In this document: piece by piece, positions 9,002 through 17,936 of the stretch
Numbering within the stretch: the stretch's first letter is position 1
Layout of the letters: every line of letters starts with the position of its first letter
From: a bacterium
Lineage (GTDB): Bacteria; Planctomycetota; SZUA-567
Assembly (NCBI GenBank): GCA_003249795.1
Contig: QKHZ01000259.1
Span: forward strand, 1 to 34,197
Reading direction: 5' to 3'
DNA length: 34,197 nucleotides
Made by a program: the position numbers and the translations under genes
The notes under the pieces: generated by a model
Told to the model about the DNA's origin: nothing
What the model saw: the letters and a program-made list of their open reading frames with translations, nothing else
The model's database searches: none

Positions 9002-10090
9002 TTAGCGCTGCACACGTCCTGAAGCGTTACCGCCCATCAGTGCTGCAATTTCCGCGGCGCTGGTGAAGTTGAAATCGCCTTTGAGCGAATGCTTCAGGCA
9101 GCTTGCCGCCACAGCAAACGAGATCGCCGACTGTGAATCAGCGTAGTCTTTCGAGGTCAGCGCATAGATCAGACCGCCTGCAAAGGAGTCGCCGCCGCCG
9201 ACGCGGTCAACAATCCAGCGGATTTCATACGGCTCATATTTGCCCTCAAACGACAGCGGCGCGAAGAAGGCTTTACCCGCGGCCTTGTCATACAGCATCG
9301 CGCCCCAGTTGTTATGAGTTGCTGAGATGCTTTCGCGCAGGGTGATGGCGACCTTGCTGACATTGGGGAAGCGTTCGCAGATCTGGGTAGCAACCGACAC
9401 GTATGCGGCGCTGTTAATCTGCCCGCTTTCGACCGAGGTGCCTTCTGCGTGGATGTTGAGAACATCTTCAGCATCTTCTTCATTGCCGATGACAACGTCG
9501 ACATACTCAAGGATCTTCGGCATGCATTCGCGTGCGAGATCTTTCGGTGCTGTACCGGCGCGCCACTTCCACAGTTTCTTGCGGAAGTTCAGGTCACATG
9601 AAACGGTGACGCCTTTTTCCTTCGCCTTTTTGACAAACGCGAGCTGTGCCTTGTAAGCGGCTTCACTCAGTGACGGGGTGATGCCGGTCACGTGCAGCCA
9701 CGTTGCGCCGTCAAGCGCTTTATCGAAGTCATAATCTTCCGGCCCGGCCATCGAGATCGAGCTGTAGTCTCGGTCGTAGACCACCGACGAACCGCGCTGG
9801 TTGGCGCCGGTTTCGAGAAAATACAGGCCAACGCGTCCCTTGTCAGAGCGCAGGATGCAGTTCGTGTCGACACTGAGGCCGCGTAGCTGGGTGATGATGC
9901 TTTCAGCAAGAACGTTTTTCGGAAGAGCCGTGATATAGCGGACGGGGATGTTGTTGATGCCGAGGAACGCCGCGACGTTTGCCTCACCGCCGCCGAAGGT
10001 GACATCCACACTTCCGGGCAGAACCTGCCGGAACCGGTAAAACTCTTTCGGTGCAAACCGAATCATGATTTCGCCAAAGGTCACAATCAT
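9002..10090 (-). CDS. kdgK: PfkB family sugar kinase, 2-keto-3-deoxygluconate kinase type
   Basis: This 362-residue protein begins MIVTFGEIMIRFAP, with the substrate-side glycines TFGGGEANVA near residue 35 and the ATP/anion-hole motif DRVGGGDSFAGG near the C-terminus, where Asp301 is the expected catalytic base. The segment GRVGLYFLETGANQRGSSVVYDR is typical of KDG kinases, which phosphorylate 2-keto-3-deoxygluconate on the way to KDPG in uronic acid breakdown; other 2-keto-3-deoxy sugars are possible. The start is set by AGGAG seven bases before ATG 10090; an in-frame ATG at 10108 would overlap that site. The protein is slightly longer than the usual 310-340 residues. It stands alone between its terminator and a long intergenic region, so it is probably monocistronic. 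Confidence 0.85.
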   Translation of the reverse strand: MIVTFGEIMIRFAPKEFYRFRQVLPGSVDVTFGGGEANVAAFLGINNIPVRYITALPKNVLAESIITQLRGLSVDTNCILRSDKGRVGLYFLETGANQRGSSVVYDRDYSSISMAGPEDYDFDKALDGATWLHVTGITPSLSEAAYKAQLAFVKKAKEKGVTVSCDLNFRKKLWKWRAGTAPKDLARECMPKILEYVDVVIGNEEDAEDVLNIHAEGTSVESGQINSAAYVSVATQICERFPNVSKVAITLRESISATHNNWGAMLYDKAAGKAFFAPLSFEGKYEPYEIRWIVDRVGGGDSFAGGLIYALTSKDYADSQSAISFAVAASCLKHSLKGDFNFTSAAEIAALMGGNASGRVQR

Positions 10091-10552
10091 CACAACTCTC
10101 CTAGTCATATGCAAAAAAGGGTCAAAGCCTGCAACCGCTGAAAGCAAGCGGCAGGCAGAAAAACTTCAATTCAAGACCCTACTGCTATAGCAGACAAGGC
10201 AAAAAAACGCAACCACAATCCGCCCTACTTTTTCTCATATAACAAAAAAGCATCTTGTATTGTGCCCTCCCTGCGTGCAAAAAGTTTTACCTTGACTATT
10301 CTTGAGTAATATGAATTATTCTTTATTAACAATGACACGCAAAATAGCAACAAGCATCGGGATCATTGCGTTTCCGTCTATATCATTGCCAAAGATGTTT
10401 TCAAGATGCATCATCGTGTAATTATTAGTCGAACGATTGAGTTTCCCCGACAATCAAGACGCGTTTCACCGTATGCCCTTAATGAAACGAAAAGTATCTG
10501 CGATATTAAAATATCCTCTGGCATAGAGGCCATGTAACTAAAGGAGAAGAAT
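10091..10552. other. Divergent intergenic region between kdgK and the SPFH gene, about 460 bases
   Basis: No coding frame is supported. The region contains a perfect 12-bp palindrome CTGCTATAGCAG (10182-10193) about 90 bases upstream of kdgK, which could be an operator. Two small inverted repeats lie just before the SPFH ribosome site: GATATT/AATATC (10502-10515) and CCTCT/AGAGG (10515-10529). A TTGACT at 10292-10297 has no good -10 partner. I cannot assign a promoter with confidence. Confidence 0.5.
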
Positions 10553-12016
10553 GTGCTGCTGAATATGATTACAACAACTGGCTATCTCTTACTTCTTGGC
10601 GCAGTATTAATGGGGCTTTACAGTTGGCTGCGTAAAACCTCATTTGAGAACCAGCAATCTGGTGAAGACAGCATGTGGAAAAATCTTCCAAAACCCTTTA
10701 GCAAAAAAGTGATCGCCTGCATTTTTATTCTTGGCGCGATTGGTATCAGTGTCGACAAAGCGATTTTCTATGCCGAGGCAGGACAATCGTATCTGGTTCA
10801 GTATCCCTGGGGAACACAAACTGCCGTGCTGACTCCGGGGTTCCATCCTCGCTGGCTGGGCGAAACAATTGTCTTTAAAAAATTTCTGACCGTTTCCTTC
10901 GGACCAGACAATAACGAAGATTTTTCCGGTACGGCACCAACACAGACAATCCGCTTTAATGACTCGGTCACTGCAGACGTCCGCCTGACAGCCCGGTTTC
11001 AGCTCCCAGAAAATGCTGAACAGTTTCTGCCCATGGCCATCGCATACCGCAGTCAGGAAAACCTGATTAACTCGTCATTGATCCCGGCCATGCAGGAATC
11101 GATGCGAAATGCCGGACGGATGTTCTCGGCACAAGAATATATCGGCGGCCGGGGCGGTGACTTTGAAAACGCAGTCCTCGACCAGATCCGCAATGGGATC
11201 TACCTGCTTGATGTTGAAGAAGATCGCTCCAGTCACGGGCTGAAACAAGTCACCGATGAAGCGACCCGGACAATCCAGCAGGACCAGACAATTCAGGTCT
11301 GCGTAAATATCCGACGCGATATGAACGGGCAGGAAATGCGGAAAGATTCAGGCGAAAACCCGCTGGAAAAGTTCGGGATCACACTTGCCCAGGCAAACGT
11401 TCAAGACGTTGACCCAGATCCGAAATTCAAGGAAAAACTCCAGGAACAACGCGATGCCGCAGCGCAAGTCGCAATTGAACGGCAGAATGCCCGCAAAGAA
11501 GAAGAACGCAAAAAACGAATTATTGCACAAGGTGAAGCCGAAAAGGCTGAAACTCAAATCGGCCTCGAAAAGAAACAGATCGAACAGGTCGTCGCAGCAG
11601 AAACCAAAGCAAAAATGGCAAAACAAGAACAGCTTGAACGCATCACGCAAGCAGAAACACAGAAGCGTGAGGCAGAGATCGAAAGACAAAGAAAAGAAGT
11701 TGAACTGGAAACCGCAAAACTGGAAGCCCAGCGCCAGCTGGAACTGGCTCAGGCAGAAGCAAAAGCACGCGAGTTGAAAATGAAAGCGGATAATGCGCTC
11801 GAACAGCGTTTGGCTGCTTACGTCGAAGTATCACGCGTATATGCCGAGGCGATCCGTGGCAATCAGATCGTACCGCAAGTCGTCGTTCAGGGAAGCGAAG
11901 GCAAAGGCGGGTCAAACGCAACCGATTTAATCAACCTCCTTACCGCAAAAGCTGCGCACGACTTGGGAGTAACCATATCAGAAAGTGCACCACCCGCAAC
12001 AGCGGCAACAAAATAA
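10553..12016 (+). CDS. Membrane-anchored SPFH/band 7 protein with long coiled coil
   Basis: The protein is 487 residues. Two hydrophobic segments (about residues 3-22 and 51-66) precede an SPFH-like domain (about 75-260: YAEAGQSYLVQYPWG, then DSVTADVRLTARFQLP). A highly charged heptad-like coiled coil follows from about 295 to 425, rich in Glu, Lys, Gln and Ala, with a short C-terminal region after it. This is the flotillin/prohibitin-like plan: oligomeric scaffolds at membrane microdomains, often regulating proteases or membrane fluidity. The start is GTG 10553, fixed by AAGGAG at 10541-10546; the ATG at 10565 would be too far from it. The sequence ends shortly before the GFA-fold gene, which probably shares the transcript. 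The specific partner is unknown. Confidence 0.85.
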   Translation: MLLNMITTTGYLLLLGAVLMGLYSWLRKTSFENQQSGEDSMWKNLPKPFSKKVIACIFILGAIGISVDKAIFYAEAGQSYLVQYPWGTQTAVLTPGFHPRWLGETIVFKKFLTVSFGPDNNEDFSGTAPTQTIRFNDSVTADVRLTARFQLPENAEQFLPMAIAYRSQENLINSSLIPAMQESMRNAGRMFSAQEYIGGRGGDFENAVLDQIRNGIYLLDVEEDRSSHGLKQVTDEATRTIQQDQTIQVCVNIRRDMNGQEMRKDSGENPLEKFGITLAQANVQDVDPDPKFKEKLQEQRDAAAQVAIERQNARKEEERKKRIIAQGEAEKAETQIGLEKKQIEQVVAAETKAKMAKQEQLERITQAETQKREAEIERQRKEVELETAKLEAQRQLELAQAEAKARELKMKADNALEQRLAAYVEVSRVYAEAIRGNQIVPQVVVQGSEGKGGSNATDLINLLTAKAAHDLGVTISESAPPATAATK

Positions 12017-12110
12017 GAGAAAACAACGCGAATCGCTGCGCAAAACGCCGAACAAAGAAATGTCGAAGAGCTGGGATAATCCATTCGGCTCCCTGCACGA
12101 AGGAGAAAAA

Positions 12111-12587
12111 ATGAACACGAAATTTGTCCGTCTGATTCTTTGCATTTCTCTGATTGCATGTGGTCTTTTATGCTACCAGCAACAATACGCCGGTGCCGAA
12201 GGGCAGGATGAAAACGCCAAAGGCAAAAATGAGAAAAAGGAGGCGCTCGTGATCACAGGACAATGTCATTGCGGAAAAATCAAATACAAAGCCACAGGCG
12301 AAGTCGTTGAGTGCAACTATTGCAGCTGCCGCGGTTGCCAGCTAGCAACGGGAACATTGAAAGCACCGTTTGTGAAAATATTCCGGAAAGATCTGCAGAT
12401 CCTATCGGGAGAGCCCAAGACGTTCCAATCCGATTCCAAAGCCCAGTGTGACGTAAACGGCGTATGGCATTTTTGCCCCGATTGCGGCTCGCAGATTTTC
12501 TGGGTCGGGCACAACAGCGACAAAATGGATCTCTTCGCCGGTACACTTGACGACACCTCGCTATTCAAAGTAAAAGAGGAGAATTAG
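12111..12587 (+). CDS. Exported GFA/CENP-V-fold zinc protein
   Basis: This 158-residue protein starts at ATG 12111, five bases after AAGGAG (12100-12105). Residues 1-25 form an export signal. LIAC at residues 14-17 fits a lipobox, so it may be a lipoprotein. The rest is a GFA-like domain with the expected zinc cysteines: the CHCGKIKY motif, CNYCSCRGC, and CPDCGSQIFW. The fold is named for glutathione-dependent formaldehyde-activating enzyme, but most members have no proven activity. Family members are normally cytosolic, so an exported copy is unusual. It follows the SPFH gene by about 95 bases on the same strand and is closed by the terminator at 12645. Catalytic function is not predictable. 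Confidence 0.85.
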   Translation: MNTKFVRLILCISLIACGLLCYQQQYAGAEGQDENAKGKNEKKEALVITGQCHCGKIKYKATGEVVECNYCSCRGCQLATGTLKAPFVKIFRKDLQILSGEPKTFQSDSKAQCDVNGVWHFCPDCGSQIFWVGHNSDKMDLFAGTLDDTSLFKVKEEN

Positions 12588-12644
12588 CGTCAGCCATTCG
12601 CATTGTACAAACCTGAGAGAAAAAAAAACGACGTCATAGCAAAC

Positions 12645-12685
12645 AAAAGCAATCCCAGTAATTTTACCGGGATTGCTTTTTTATT
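12645..12685. terminator. Bidirectional rho-independent terminator between convergent genes
   Basis: A perfect 12-bp stem (AAAAGCAATCCC at 12645-12656 with GGGATTGCTTTT at 12669-12680) with a 12-base loop has A runs on the left and T runs on the right. It can therefore stop the GFA transcript (plus) and the GH95 transcript (minus). Confidence 0.88.
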
Positions 12686-12707
12686 TATTCACGAAAAAGG
12701 TTTCTCG

Positions 12708-14936
12708 TTATGCAGGTAGCAGCTGGACGGTCTGCCCTGATTTCAGGTTCAGCGTCAGGATATCGCCTTTCTTGACTTCGTCCTTGCCGCCTTTCACCTT
12801 GACCTTGACCGTGCCGCCGAAAGGATTAGCCAGCATCACCCTCGCCGCACTCTCCGGCCGCAGCGTCACCGACACAGCTCTGCCCTTCTCCGCTTTGCCG
12901 TCAACCAGCACGCCGCCTTCTGCGCGCACCCCTTTAAACGAGCACGTCGGCCAATCAATCGGCACCCCTCGCATCACATACAGAACGCCGCGCTGTGACT
13001 GTACGAGCATCTCCATAATCGCACCGGTTGCGCCCATGCCCGCATCCATCTGCATAATTTCGCCACGGCGGCCTTCCGCACACATGATTGACGACGCAGC
13101 ACTTTTACCAAGCAAAGAGAGACCGGGGAAATTCACATCGTGCAGCGTGCCCTGCCCCTCATTGGTAAACACCCTCTTCCAGATCTCAAGCGTCAGCTCA
13201 GCCATCCGGCCGTTGCCCATCCGCGAGTGCAGGATCGACGCCCACGGCATGCACCAGCCGCTCCAGCGTCCCATACCCATGCCGACCCAATGGTCAATTG
13301 ATCGGGCGACTGTCATCGTCCACTCCGGATCGTTTACATCAATCGAATCAAACGGATACATCCCGCCGAGATGAGAATGGTGGCGGTGGCTTTCTTCCAG
13401 ATCTTTCCCGTCCCACAGCCCGATATGTGCGCTATCGCCTTCGCCAAAGATAGATGCTTTCGGAAGATTAGCATGAATATCTTCCCACACCGGATCCGCT
13501 TTTACCTTCAGGCTTTTTGCCGCCGCCATCAGGTTTTCACACAGCTTATGAATCGCCGCAAGTTGGAAGCTGGAGTTTGCACCCCACGCATCCATGTTCG
13601 CTCCACCGTACTCTGGGCTGACGCTGACGGGCAGGTGATATTTCCCGTTTGGCTTCTTCTCCATCATCGCGGCAAACACCTTCATCGTGCCGACCATGAA
13701 CGGATACGCCTTTTCTTTCAGGAACTTCATATCCGGCTTGAACACCGCATAGTCGTACATCATCTGCGCCACCCACGCCGTGCACGCGTGGTCGATGGTT
13801 CCCGTCCAGAAACTGCCCATGCACATGCAACGGTCGTCAACCGCGTGCGGCAAGAGGCGGCCGTCTTCCACGCCGACAAACTTCTTCGCATTGTCCTTGA
13901 GCGTCTCTTCCCACCCGAGAACCAGATCAAACAGTGGCATCAGGTGGTCAAGGGCGTTGCCCCGATACGACGGCCAGTAACACATCTGTACGTTAATATT
14001 GAAGTGATAGTCGCTCGACCATGGCGGCAGCTGATACTCTTCGATCCACGGCCCTTGCAAAGTCGCGGCAATCGCGCCGGGGCGGGTAAGGCCTGCAAAC
14101 TTGAACATCCCGTACTGATATAAAAACTGCAGCTTTTCATTCGGTAGTTCCAACTCGGGCGACTGTTTCCAATATGATTTCCACCACTTCGCCACCGTTT
14201 TCGTCAGCGCCTCAAAGCCGCCTTTTTTCACCGACGCAGCAATCAACGAGGCAGCCGCCCAACTTGCATCCGCATCCTTGCCGCGCGCAGTCGTCAGCAG
14301 AATTGTATTGCCGCAGATTTCATGATATACCGCAATCCCGTCATTGACCGGCATCGGCTGCGCCCATCCGCCGACCGTTTTTTCACTCTTGCGTACCGGC
14401 GCTTCAAACGAAATTTTTTCGAGCTGTCCGTTCAGCGTATCCCACGCCGGACAATCATTGATGCTGATCTTTCCGAGCCCCGCACCTGAGATGCCGATCA
14501 AATTCTTTTCCATGTGCATCGTAATCTGCAGCGTAGTTTTTTTATTGTTCTTCAAATACGTAATCGTAATCAGGCCAGTCTCATAGCAGAGGCTGCCGGA
14601 CACAAGGCTCGCGCCCTTGCCCAGATCCAGTTCAACCCGTCCGACCGGAATCACACTCGGACGCGGCGGTTGCCCTTCGACCTTCTCGGTCGTGGTCACA
14701 AATAAGCTGCGCAACCCCGCTTCGTCATTAGCCTCAAGGCACCGGCGGATCGCGACAAAGTTCTGCTTCTCTGTCCACGGCATCCCCCCGCGGTGGTCCC
14801 ACAGATCTGCCTGTCCCAGCGTCACCCGCAGGATCTGTCCTTCGCCCCAAACCATCGCCCCCATCGTTCCGTTGCCCAAAAGCATCCCCGTATGGGTTCG
14901 TGGTAACGGAAATTCCCACCCTGCCGTCTTGTGCAC
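12708..14936 (-). CDS. Glycoside hydrolase family 95-like protein (alpha-L-fucosidase/alpha-L-galactosidase type)
   Basis: About 742 residues. The N-terminal beta domain has GMLLGNGTMGAMVWGEG, the usual GH95 opening. The alpha6/alpha6 barrel carries LQGPWIEEYQLPPWSSDYHFNIN followed by VQMCYWPSYRGN, with the conserved Asn-x-Asn pair (NIN) that positions water in GH95. HRHHSHLGGMYP and the acidic MQMDAGMGATGAIMEML motif hold the remaining catalytic-type residues. No signal peptide is visible, so it probably acts in the cytoplasm on imported oligosaccharides. GTG 14936 is preferred because AAGGAG (14945-14950) lies 8 bases upstream; the GTG at 14945 overlaps that site. It is divergent from an AraC regulator that likely controls it. 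Fucose versus galactose specificity cannot be told by eye. Confidence 0.85.
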   Translation of the reverse strand: MHKTAGWEFPLPRTHTGMLLGNGTMGAMVWGEGQILRVTLGQADLWDHRGGMPWTEKQNFVAIRRCLEANDEAGLRSLFVTTTEKVEGQPPRPSVIPVGRVELDLGKGASLVSGSLCYETGLITITYLKNNKKTTLQITMHMEKNLIGISGAGLGKISINDCPAWDTLNGQLEKISFEAPVRKSEKTVGGWAQPMPVNDGIAVYHEICGNTILLTTARGKDADASWAAASLIAASVKKGGFEALTKTVAKWWKSYWKQSPELELPNEKLQFLYQYGMFKFAGLTRPGAIAATLQGPWIEEYQLPPWSSDYHFNINVQMCYWPSYRGNALDHLMPLFDLVLGWEETLKDNAKKFVGVEDGRLLPHAVDDRCMCMGSFWTGTIDHACTAWVAQMMYDYAVFKPDMKFLKEKAYPFMVGTMKVFAAMMEKKPNGKYHLPVSVSPEYGGANMDAWGANSSFQLAAIHKLCENLMAAAKSLKVKADPVWEDIHANLPKASIFGEGDSAHIGLWDGKDLEESHRHHSHLGGMYPFDSIDVNDPEWTMTVARSIDHWVGMGMGRWSGWCMPWASILHSRMGNGRMAELTLEIWKRVFTNEGQGTLHDVNFPGLSLLGKSAASSIMCAEGRRGEIMQMDAGMGATGAIMEMLVQSQRGVLYVMRGVPIDWPTCSFKGVRAEGGVLVDGKAEKGRAVSVTLRPESAARVMLANPFGGTVKVKVKGGKDEVKKGDILTLNLKSGQTVQLLPA

Positions 14937-14966
14937 TTTTTGCACTCCTTATGCAATTTTTTCGCT

Positions 14967-15019
14967 TCGCATGCAACTCGCATCACAAAAAACACTTGTT
15001 CCTACCATGCGAGATGGTA
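14967..15019. promoter_or_regulatory. Candidate AraC operator region between GH95 and araC-type genes
   Basis: The hexamer TCGCAT occurs at 14967-14972 and again at 14978-14983, an 11-base period. Its inverse lies at 15007-15012, inside a perfect inverted repeat TACCAT(5)ATGGTA at 15003-15019. All lie in the 176-base gap between the divergent glycosidase and regulator genes. Confidence 0.4.
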
Positions 15020-15112
15020 CTATTTGCTTCACATGTATTGCATTTTAATCACTATAAATCGATAAACAAACTATTAAGACCCTACTTTTGAAGCAACTGA
15101 GGTATAATTTTG

Positions 15113-15988
15113 ATGCACAGACAATGGCAAATGCACCTTTGGAATCTGAACCAACCGCCTGCTGGCTCCAATCTGTGGGTTTTTAAAATCACCACATTCC
15201 GCAGTATCGGCGACTTCTACTCACTGCAACTCCCTAGCGGAATTACACTTAGATTATTAATCAAGGGAAGCGGAGTCGTCCGTGTCGGGGATCAGGAATG
15301 GAAAACCGTTCCCGGCGATTTTTTCTGCGCAATCCCCGGTGTCCTGATCGAAATGTATGATAATGAAGATGATCCTTGGCACTGGTTAGAATGGCAGGTC
15401 ACCGGAAGCGGAGCGATGGGATATATCACCGCAATCGGCCTGAAACCGGATCAGCCCGTCCGCCACGCCTCAAATCCTGAATGTGCCGCCGAAACCTACA
15501 ACAAACTGTATAATGAGTTCGTTAATGAAAACAGAAATCCTTATTTAGCAATATCTTACACCTACACCCTTTGTCAGAATTGCAACAATGAACAAGAGCA
15601 TGCGCAAACATCTTCAGACCACCGAAGCAGCATTGTCAGCGATGCCATAGCGTTTTATGAAGCCCATCAGTCGACAGAAATCAACATCAACTCTCTAGCC
15701 GAGAGTATCGGTGTCAACCGGACAACTCTCTTGCGCGCCTTCCGTCAGACCCTGAACATGTCGCCACTCGAATACCTCCAGCGCCAACGAATGATCAAAG
15801 CCTCGGAACTGCTATCTCTCACAGACCTTCCACTCAAAACCATTGCCCGAAGCATCGGATTTCGCAATGAAAAATACTTCAGCCGATGCTTTGACCAGAA
15901 CTATGGAGTCCCTCCCGGAATCTGGCGAAAACAGCGGATGGCAAACCCACTAGGCAAAGAGGTTGACACTGCAACGAAAAAACGGTAA
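15113..15988 (+). CDS. AraC family transcriptional regulator
   Basis: This 291-residue protein has an N-terminal AraC-type cupin sensor (about 1-140; VRVGDQEWKTVPGDFF and HWLEWQVTG are typical of the ligand pocket and its rim). A linker follows, then a C-terminal double helix-turn-helix (about 178-280; INSLAESIGVNRTTLLRAFRQ, then PLKTIARSIGFRNEKYFSRCF). Such proteins usually activate neighbouring carbohydrate genes when a sugar binds the cupin. It is divergent from the GH95 gene, the most likely target, and may also affect the membrane protein cluster downstream. ATG 15113 follows GAGG by 10 bases. A TATAAT lies only five bases before the ATG and is too close to serve with this start unless the message is leaderless. 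Confidence 0.9.
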   Translation: MHRQWQMHLWNLNQPPAGSNLWVFKITTFRSIGDFYSLQLPSGITLRLLIKGSGVVRVGDQEWKTVPGDFFCAIPGVLIEMYDNEDDPWHWLEWQVTGSGAMGYITAIGLKPDQPVRHASNPECAAETYNKLYNEFVNENRNPYLAISYTYTLCQNCNNEQEHAQTSSDHRSSIVSDAIAFYEAHQSTEININSLAESIGVNRTTLLRAFRQTLNMSPLEYLQRQRMIKASELLSLTDLPLKTIARSIGFRNEKYFSRCFDQNYGVPPGIWRKQRMANPLGKEVDTATKKR

Positions 15989-16052
15989 ATATCCCAAAAT
16001 CAACTTTTCTCGGATGCACAATCATGACTCCATGATGTTTTCCTGTAAGGTA

Positions 16053-16080
16053 TTGTAATTGCGCACGCAATTCCTATGAT
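16053..16080 (+). promoter_or_regulatory. Candidate promoter with operator for the GT-C cluster
   Basis: TTGTAA (16053-16058) and TATGAT (16075-16080) are 16 bases apart. The spacer is filled by a perfect inverted repeat, AATTGCG-CA-CGCAATT (16057-16072), an ideal position for a repressor. The first gene of the cluster starts at 16180. Confidence 0.45.
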
Positions 16081-16179
16081 TAATAAAAAGTCAACACATT
16101 GCACCGAAATAGATCATCCTTGCCAACCCGAAATCCGGTTACACCGGAAAAGGCATAAACCAGACTGAGGAGTTTGTTG

Positions 16180-17865
16180 ATGAATGAAACAGGCACCGCC
16201 CCAAATCAGGATCTTGCAGGATCACAGCAGTCGCAAGCCTTTCTGTCACCCAAAATAGTTGGCATTGCGGTGTTCGTCTTTGCCATGGTGTTTGCCTTTT
16301 TTACAAACCACGCTTGGGAAGACTTTTACATCACATATCGAACCAGCGTAAACCTCGCGACAGGCAAAGGGTTTGTCTTCACCCCCGGCCAGCACATCCA
16401 CGCCTACACGTCTGTACTGAATACCATCGTGCCTGCGTTCTTCCGTTTTATCGTTGGGGAAGGAAAAGACCAACTCGTTCTCTGGCTTTACAGGATCGTC
16501 AGCGCCGGATCGTTGGCGGTAGCATGCTCGATAGTGTACGCACAACTACGACAAATGAAGTTCGGAAATCTGACGTTGCTTGCGACAATGGTAATCTTCG
16601 GCCTTGAAGCAAAACTGATCGACTATACCATTAACGGGCAGGAAGTCGCATTCATGGTTCTGTTTCTGAGCCTGTCGGCGATGGTGCTTGTCGGCAACAT
16701 CAAGCGCCCTGCATTGGTTCTCGGCCTTGCCTGGGCTGGAGCCATGTACACCCGCCCCGATGCGTTCATCTACTGCGCGGCGATTGCCATCAGTGTCTTT
16801 ATCTTCCCGGCTGCATCCTCACGCAAGCGGATTGAACTGCTCAAGATATTTGCCATCGCAACCGGATGTGTCGTTATTCTCTATCTGCCTTGGGCATTGT
16901 GGGCATGGAGCTATTACGGAAGCCCGGTTCCCCATACCATTACCGCAAAAGGTCTGGGACTTCCGACCGGACTGCGGGGACAACTCGAACGACACCTCTA
17001 TATTATGCGCAATGTACAGACAATTCCACTGAGCCAGGCATGCAAGTCAGTCTATATGCCTGCAGTCTTCTTTTATGGCGGCTGGCCGAAACAGCTGACT
17101 TGGGCATTTGCCGGACTCGCCTATATCGCCTCATTCTACTGGCTGATTCCCTTTGCAAATCCCAAAGCACGCGCCTTCAGCTTCGCAACCCTGATCTGCC
17201 TTTACTATCTGAACTATGTTCCGACAGTCGCCGCTTCATGGTACTATCCCAACGCCGGAGTGTTCACATCACTGGCAATCGGTTTCATTCTCTTTGACCT
17301 GAAACGATCGACGGACTGTATCATCAGCCACAACCCTGAACAAAGCCTCATCCGCACCCTAAAGCTGATCCGCACAGCCATCCCGGCAATCATTATTCTT
17401 GCCATTCTGGCTGTCACTTGCATGGTCGCGATCCAAATCCGCATCCAACAGCGGCTCATCGAAGACGGTGTCCGCACCAAAATCGGCCTCTGGCTGAAAG
17501 ATAATGCCAAATCCCCGAATGACACCGTATTTCTTGAGTGTTTGGGGTATATCGGCTATTTCTCAAACCTGAAGATGTACGACTTTCCGGGGCTCTGCTC
17601 GCCGGAGGTCGTTGAAGCCAGAAAACGGGTCGGAAATGACTGGGGCAATCTCATTCAAGACCTGAAACCGGATTGGCTTGTATTGCGCGTCAAGGAAATC
17701 GGAGGCCTCAACAGCAATCACCCGGGGTTGCTTGAATCACAATATACCGTAGCCAAAAGGATTGACGTCCTGAAAGAAGTCGAAGCGCAACCGTTTATCC
17801 CGGGCAGAGACTACCTGTATTTCGATATCGGATTCACGATTTTCAAACGCAAGGCCAATGAATAA
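16180..17865 (+). CDS. Polytopic GT-C-like membrane glycosyltransferase, paralogue 1 of 4
   Basis: 561 residues with about ten hydrophobic segments. After the first membrane helix (about 25-42) comes the loop NHAWEDFYITYRTSVNLATG (Trp46, Glu47, Asp48), then FVFTPG. This pattern parallels the acidic first external loop of PMT/AftB-type GT-C transferases, where the acidic residue is catalytic. Further shared blocks are DYTINGQEVAFM, MYTRPDAFIYC, and YYGSPVPHTITAKGLG. A soluble C-terminal domain follows (about 425-561: DTVFLECLGYIGYFS, then KPDWLVLR). The likely role is adding a polyprenyl-linked sugar to an external acceptor; this is inferred from fold and motif, not from a known orthologue. 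ATG 16180 follows GAGGAG (16167-16172) by 7 bases. Confidence 0.85.
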   Translation: MNETGTAPNQDLAGSQQSQAFLSPKIVGIAVFVFAMVFAFFTNHAWEDFYITYRTSVNLATGKGFVFTPGQHIHAYTSVLNTIVPAFFRFIVGEGKDQLVLWLYRIVSAGSLAVACSIVYAQLRQMKFGNLTLLATMVIFGLEAKLIDYTINGQEVAFMVLFLSLSAMVLVGNIKRPALVLGLAWAGAMYTRPDAFIYCAAIAISVFIFPAASSRKRIELLKIFAIATGCVVILYLPWALWAWSYYGSPVPHTITAKGLGLPTGLRGQLERHLYIMRNVQTIPLSQACKSVYMPAVFFYGGWPKQLTWAFAGLAYIASFYWLIPFANPKARAFSFATLICLYYLNYVPTVAASWYYPNAGVFTSLAIGFILFDLKRSTDCIISHNPEQSLIRTLKLIRTAIPAIIILAILAVTCMVAIQIRIQQRLIEDGVRTKIGLWLKDNAKSPNDTVFLECLGYIGYFSNLKMYDFPGLCSPEVVEARKRVGNDWGNLIQDLKPDWLVLRVKEIGGLNSNHPGLLESQYTVAKRIDVLKEVEAQPFIPGRDYLYFDIGFTIFKRKANE

Positions 17866-17893
17866 GCCGGTATCACACGCAGACTCACAGTAC

Positions 17894-17924
17894 CCCAGAG
17901 AAGGCGCGGACGCGTCACTCTGGG
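17894..17924 (+). other. Stem-loop immediately before the ribosome site of paralogue 2
   Basis: CCCAGAG (17894-17900) pairs with CTCTGGG (17918-17924). The GAGGAG ribosome site (17926-17931) starts two bases later, so the hairpin could influence translation of the next gene. It has no T run, so it is not an obvious terminator. Confidence 0.45.
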
Positions 17925-17936
17925 TGAGGAGTAGGA

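Noticed and set aside
10292-10320. TTGACT as a promoter for the SPFH gene
   Set aside because: No acceptable -10 box at 16-18 bases; left unassigned.
12673-14123. Long open frames on the plus strand under the GH95 gene
   Set aside because: They mirror the antisense of a well-supported enzyme, have no family motifs and carry Arg/His/Pro-rich shadow composition.
10173-15086. 11-base AAGACCCTACT shared by the kdgK upstream region and the AraC upstream region
   Set aside because: Exact 11-mers are expected to recur many times by chance in 34 kb; there is no symmetry and the distance to the start codons differs.
15103-15108. Perfect TATAAT just before the AraC start codon
   Set aside because: It lies five bases before the ATG with no -35 at the right distance, so it would need a leaderless message; probably chance in AT-rich DNA.
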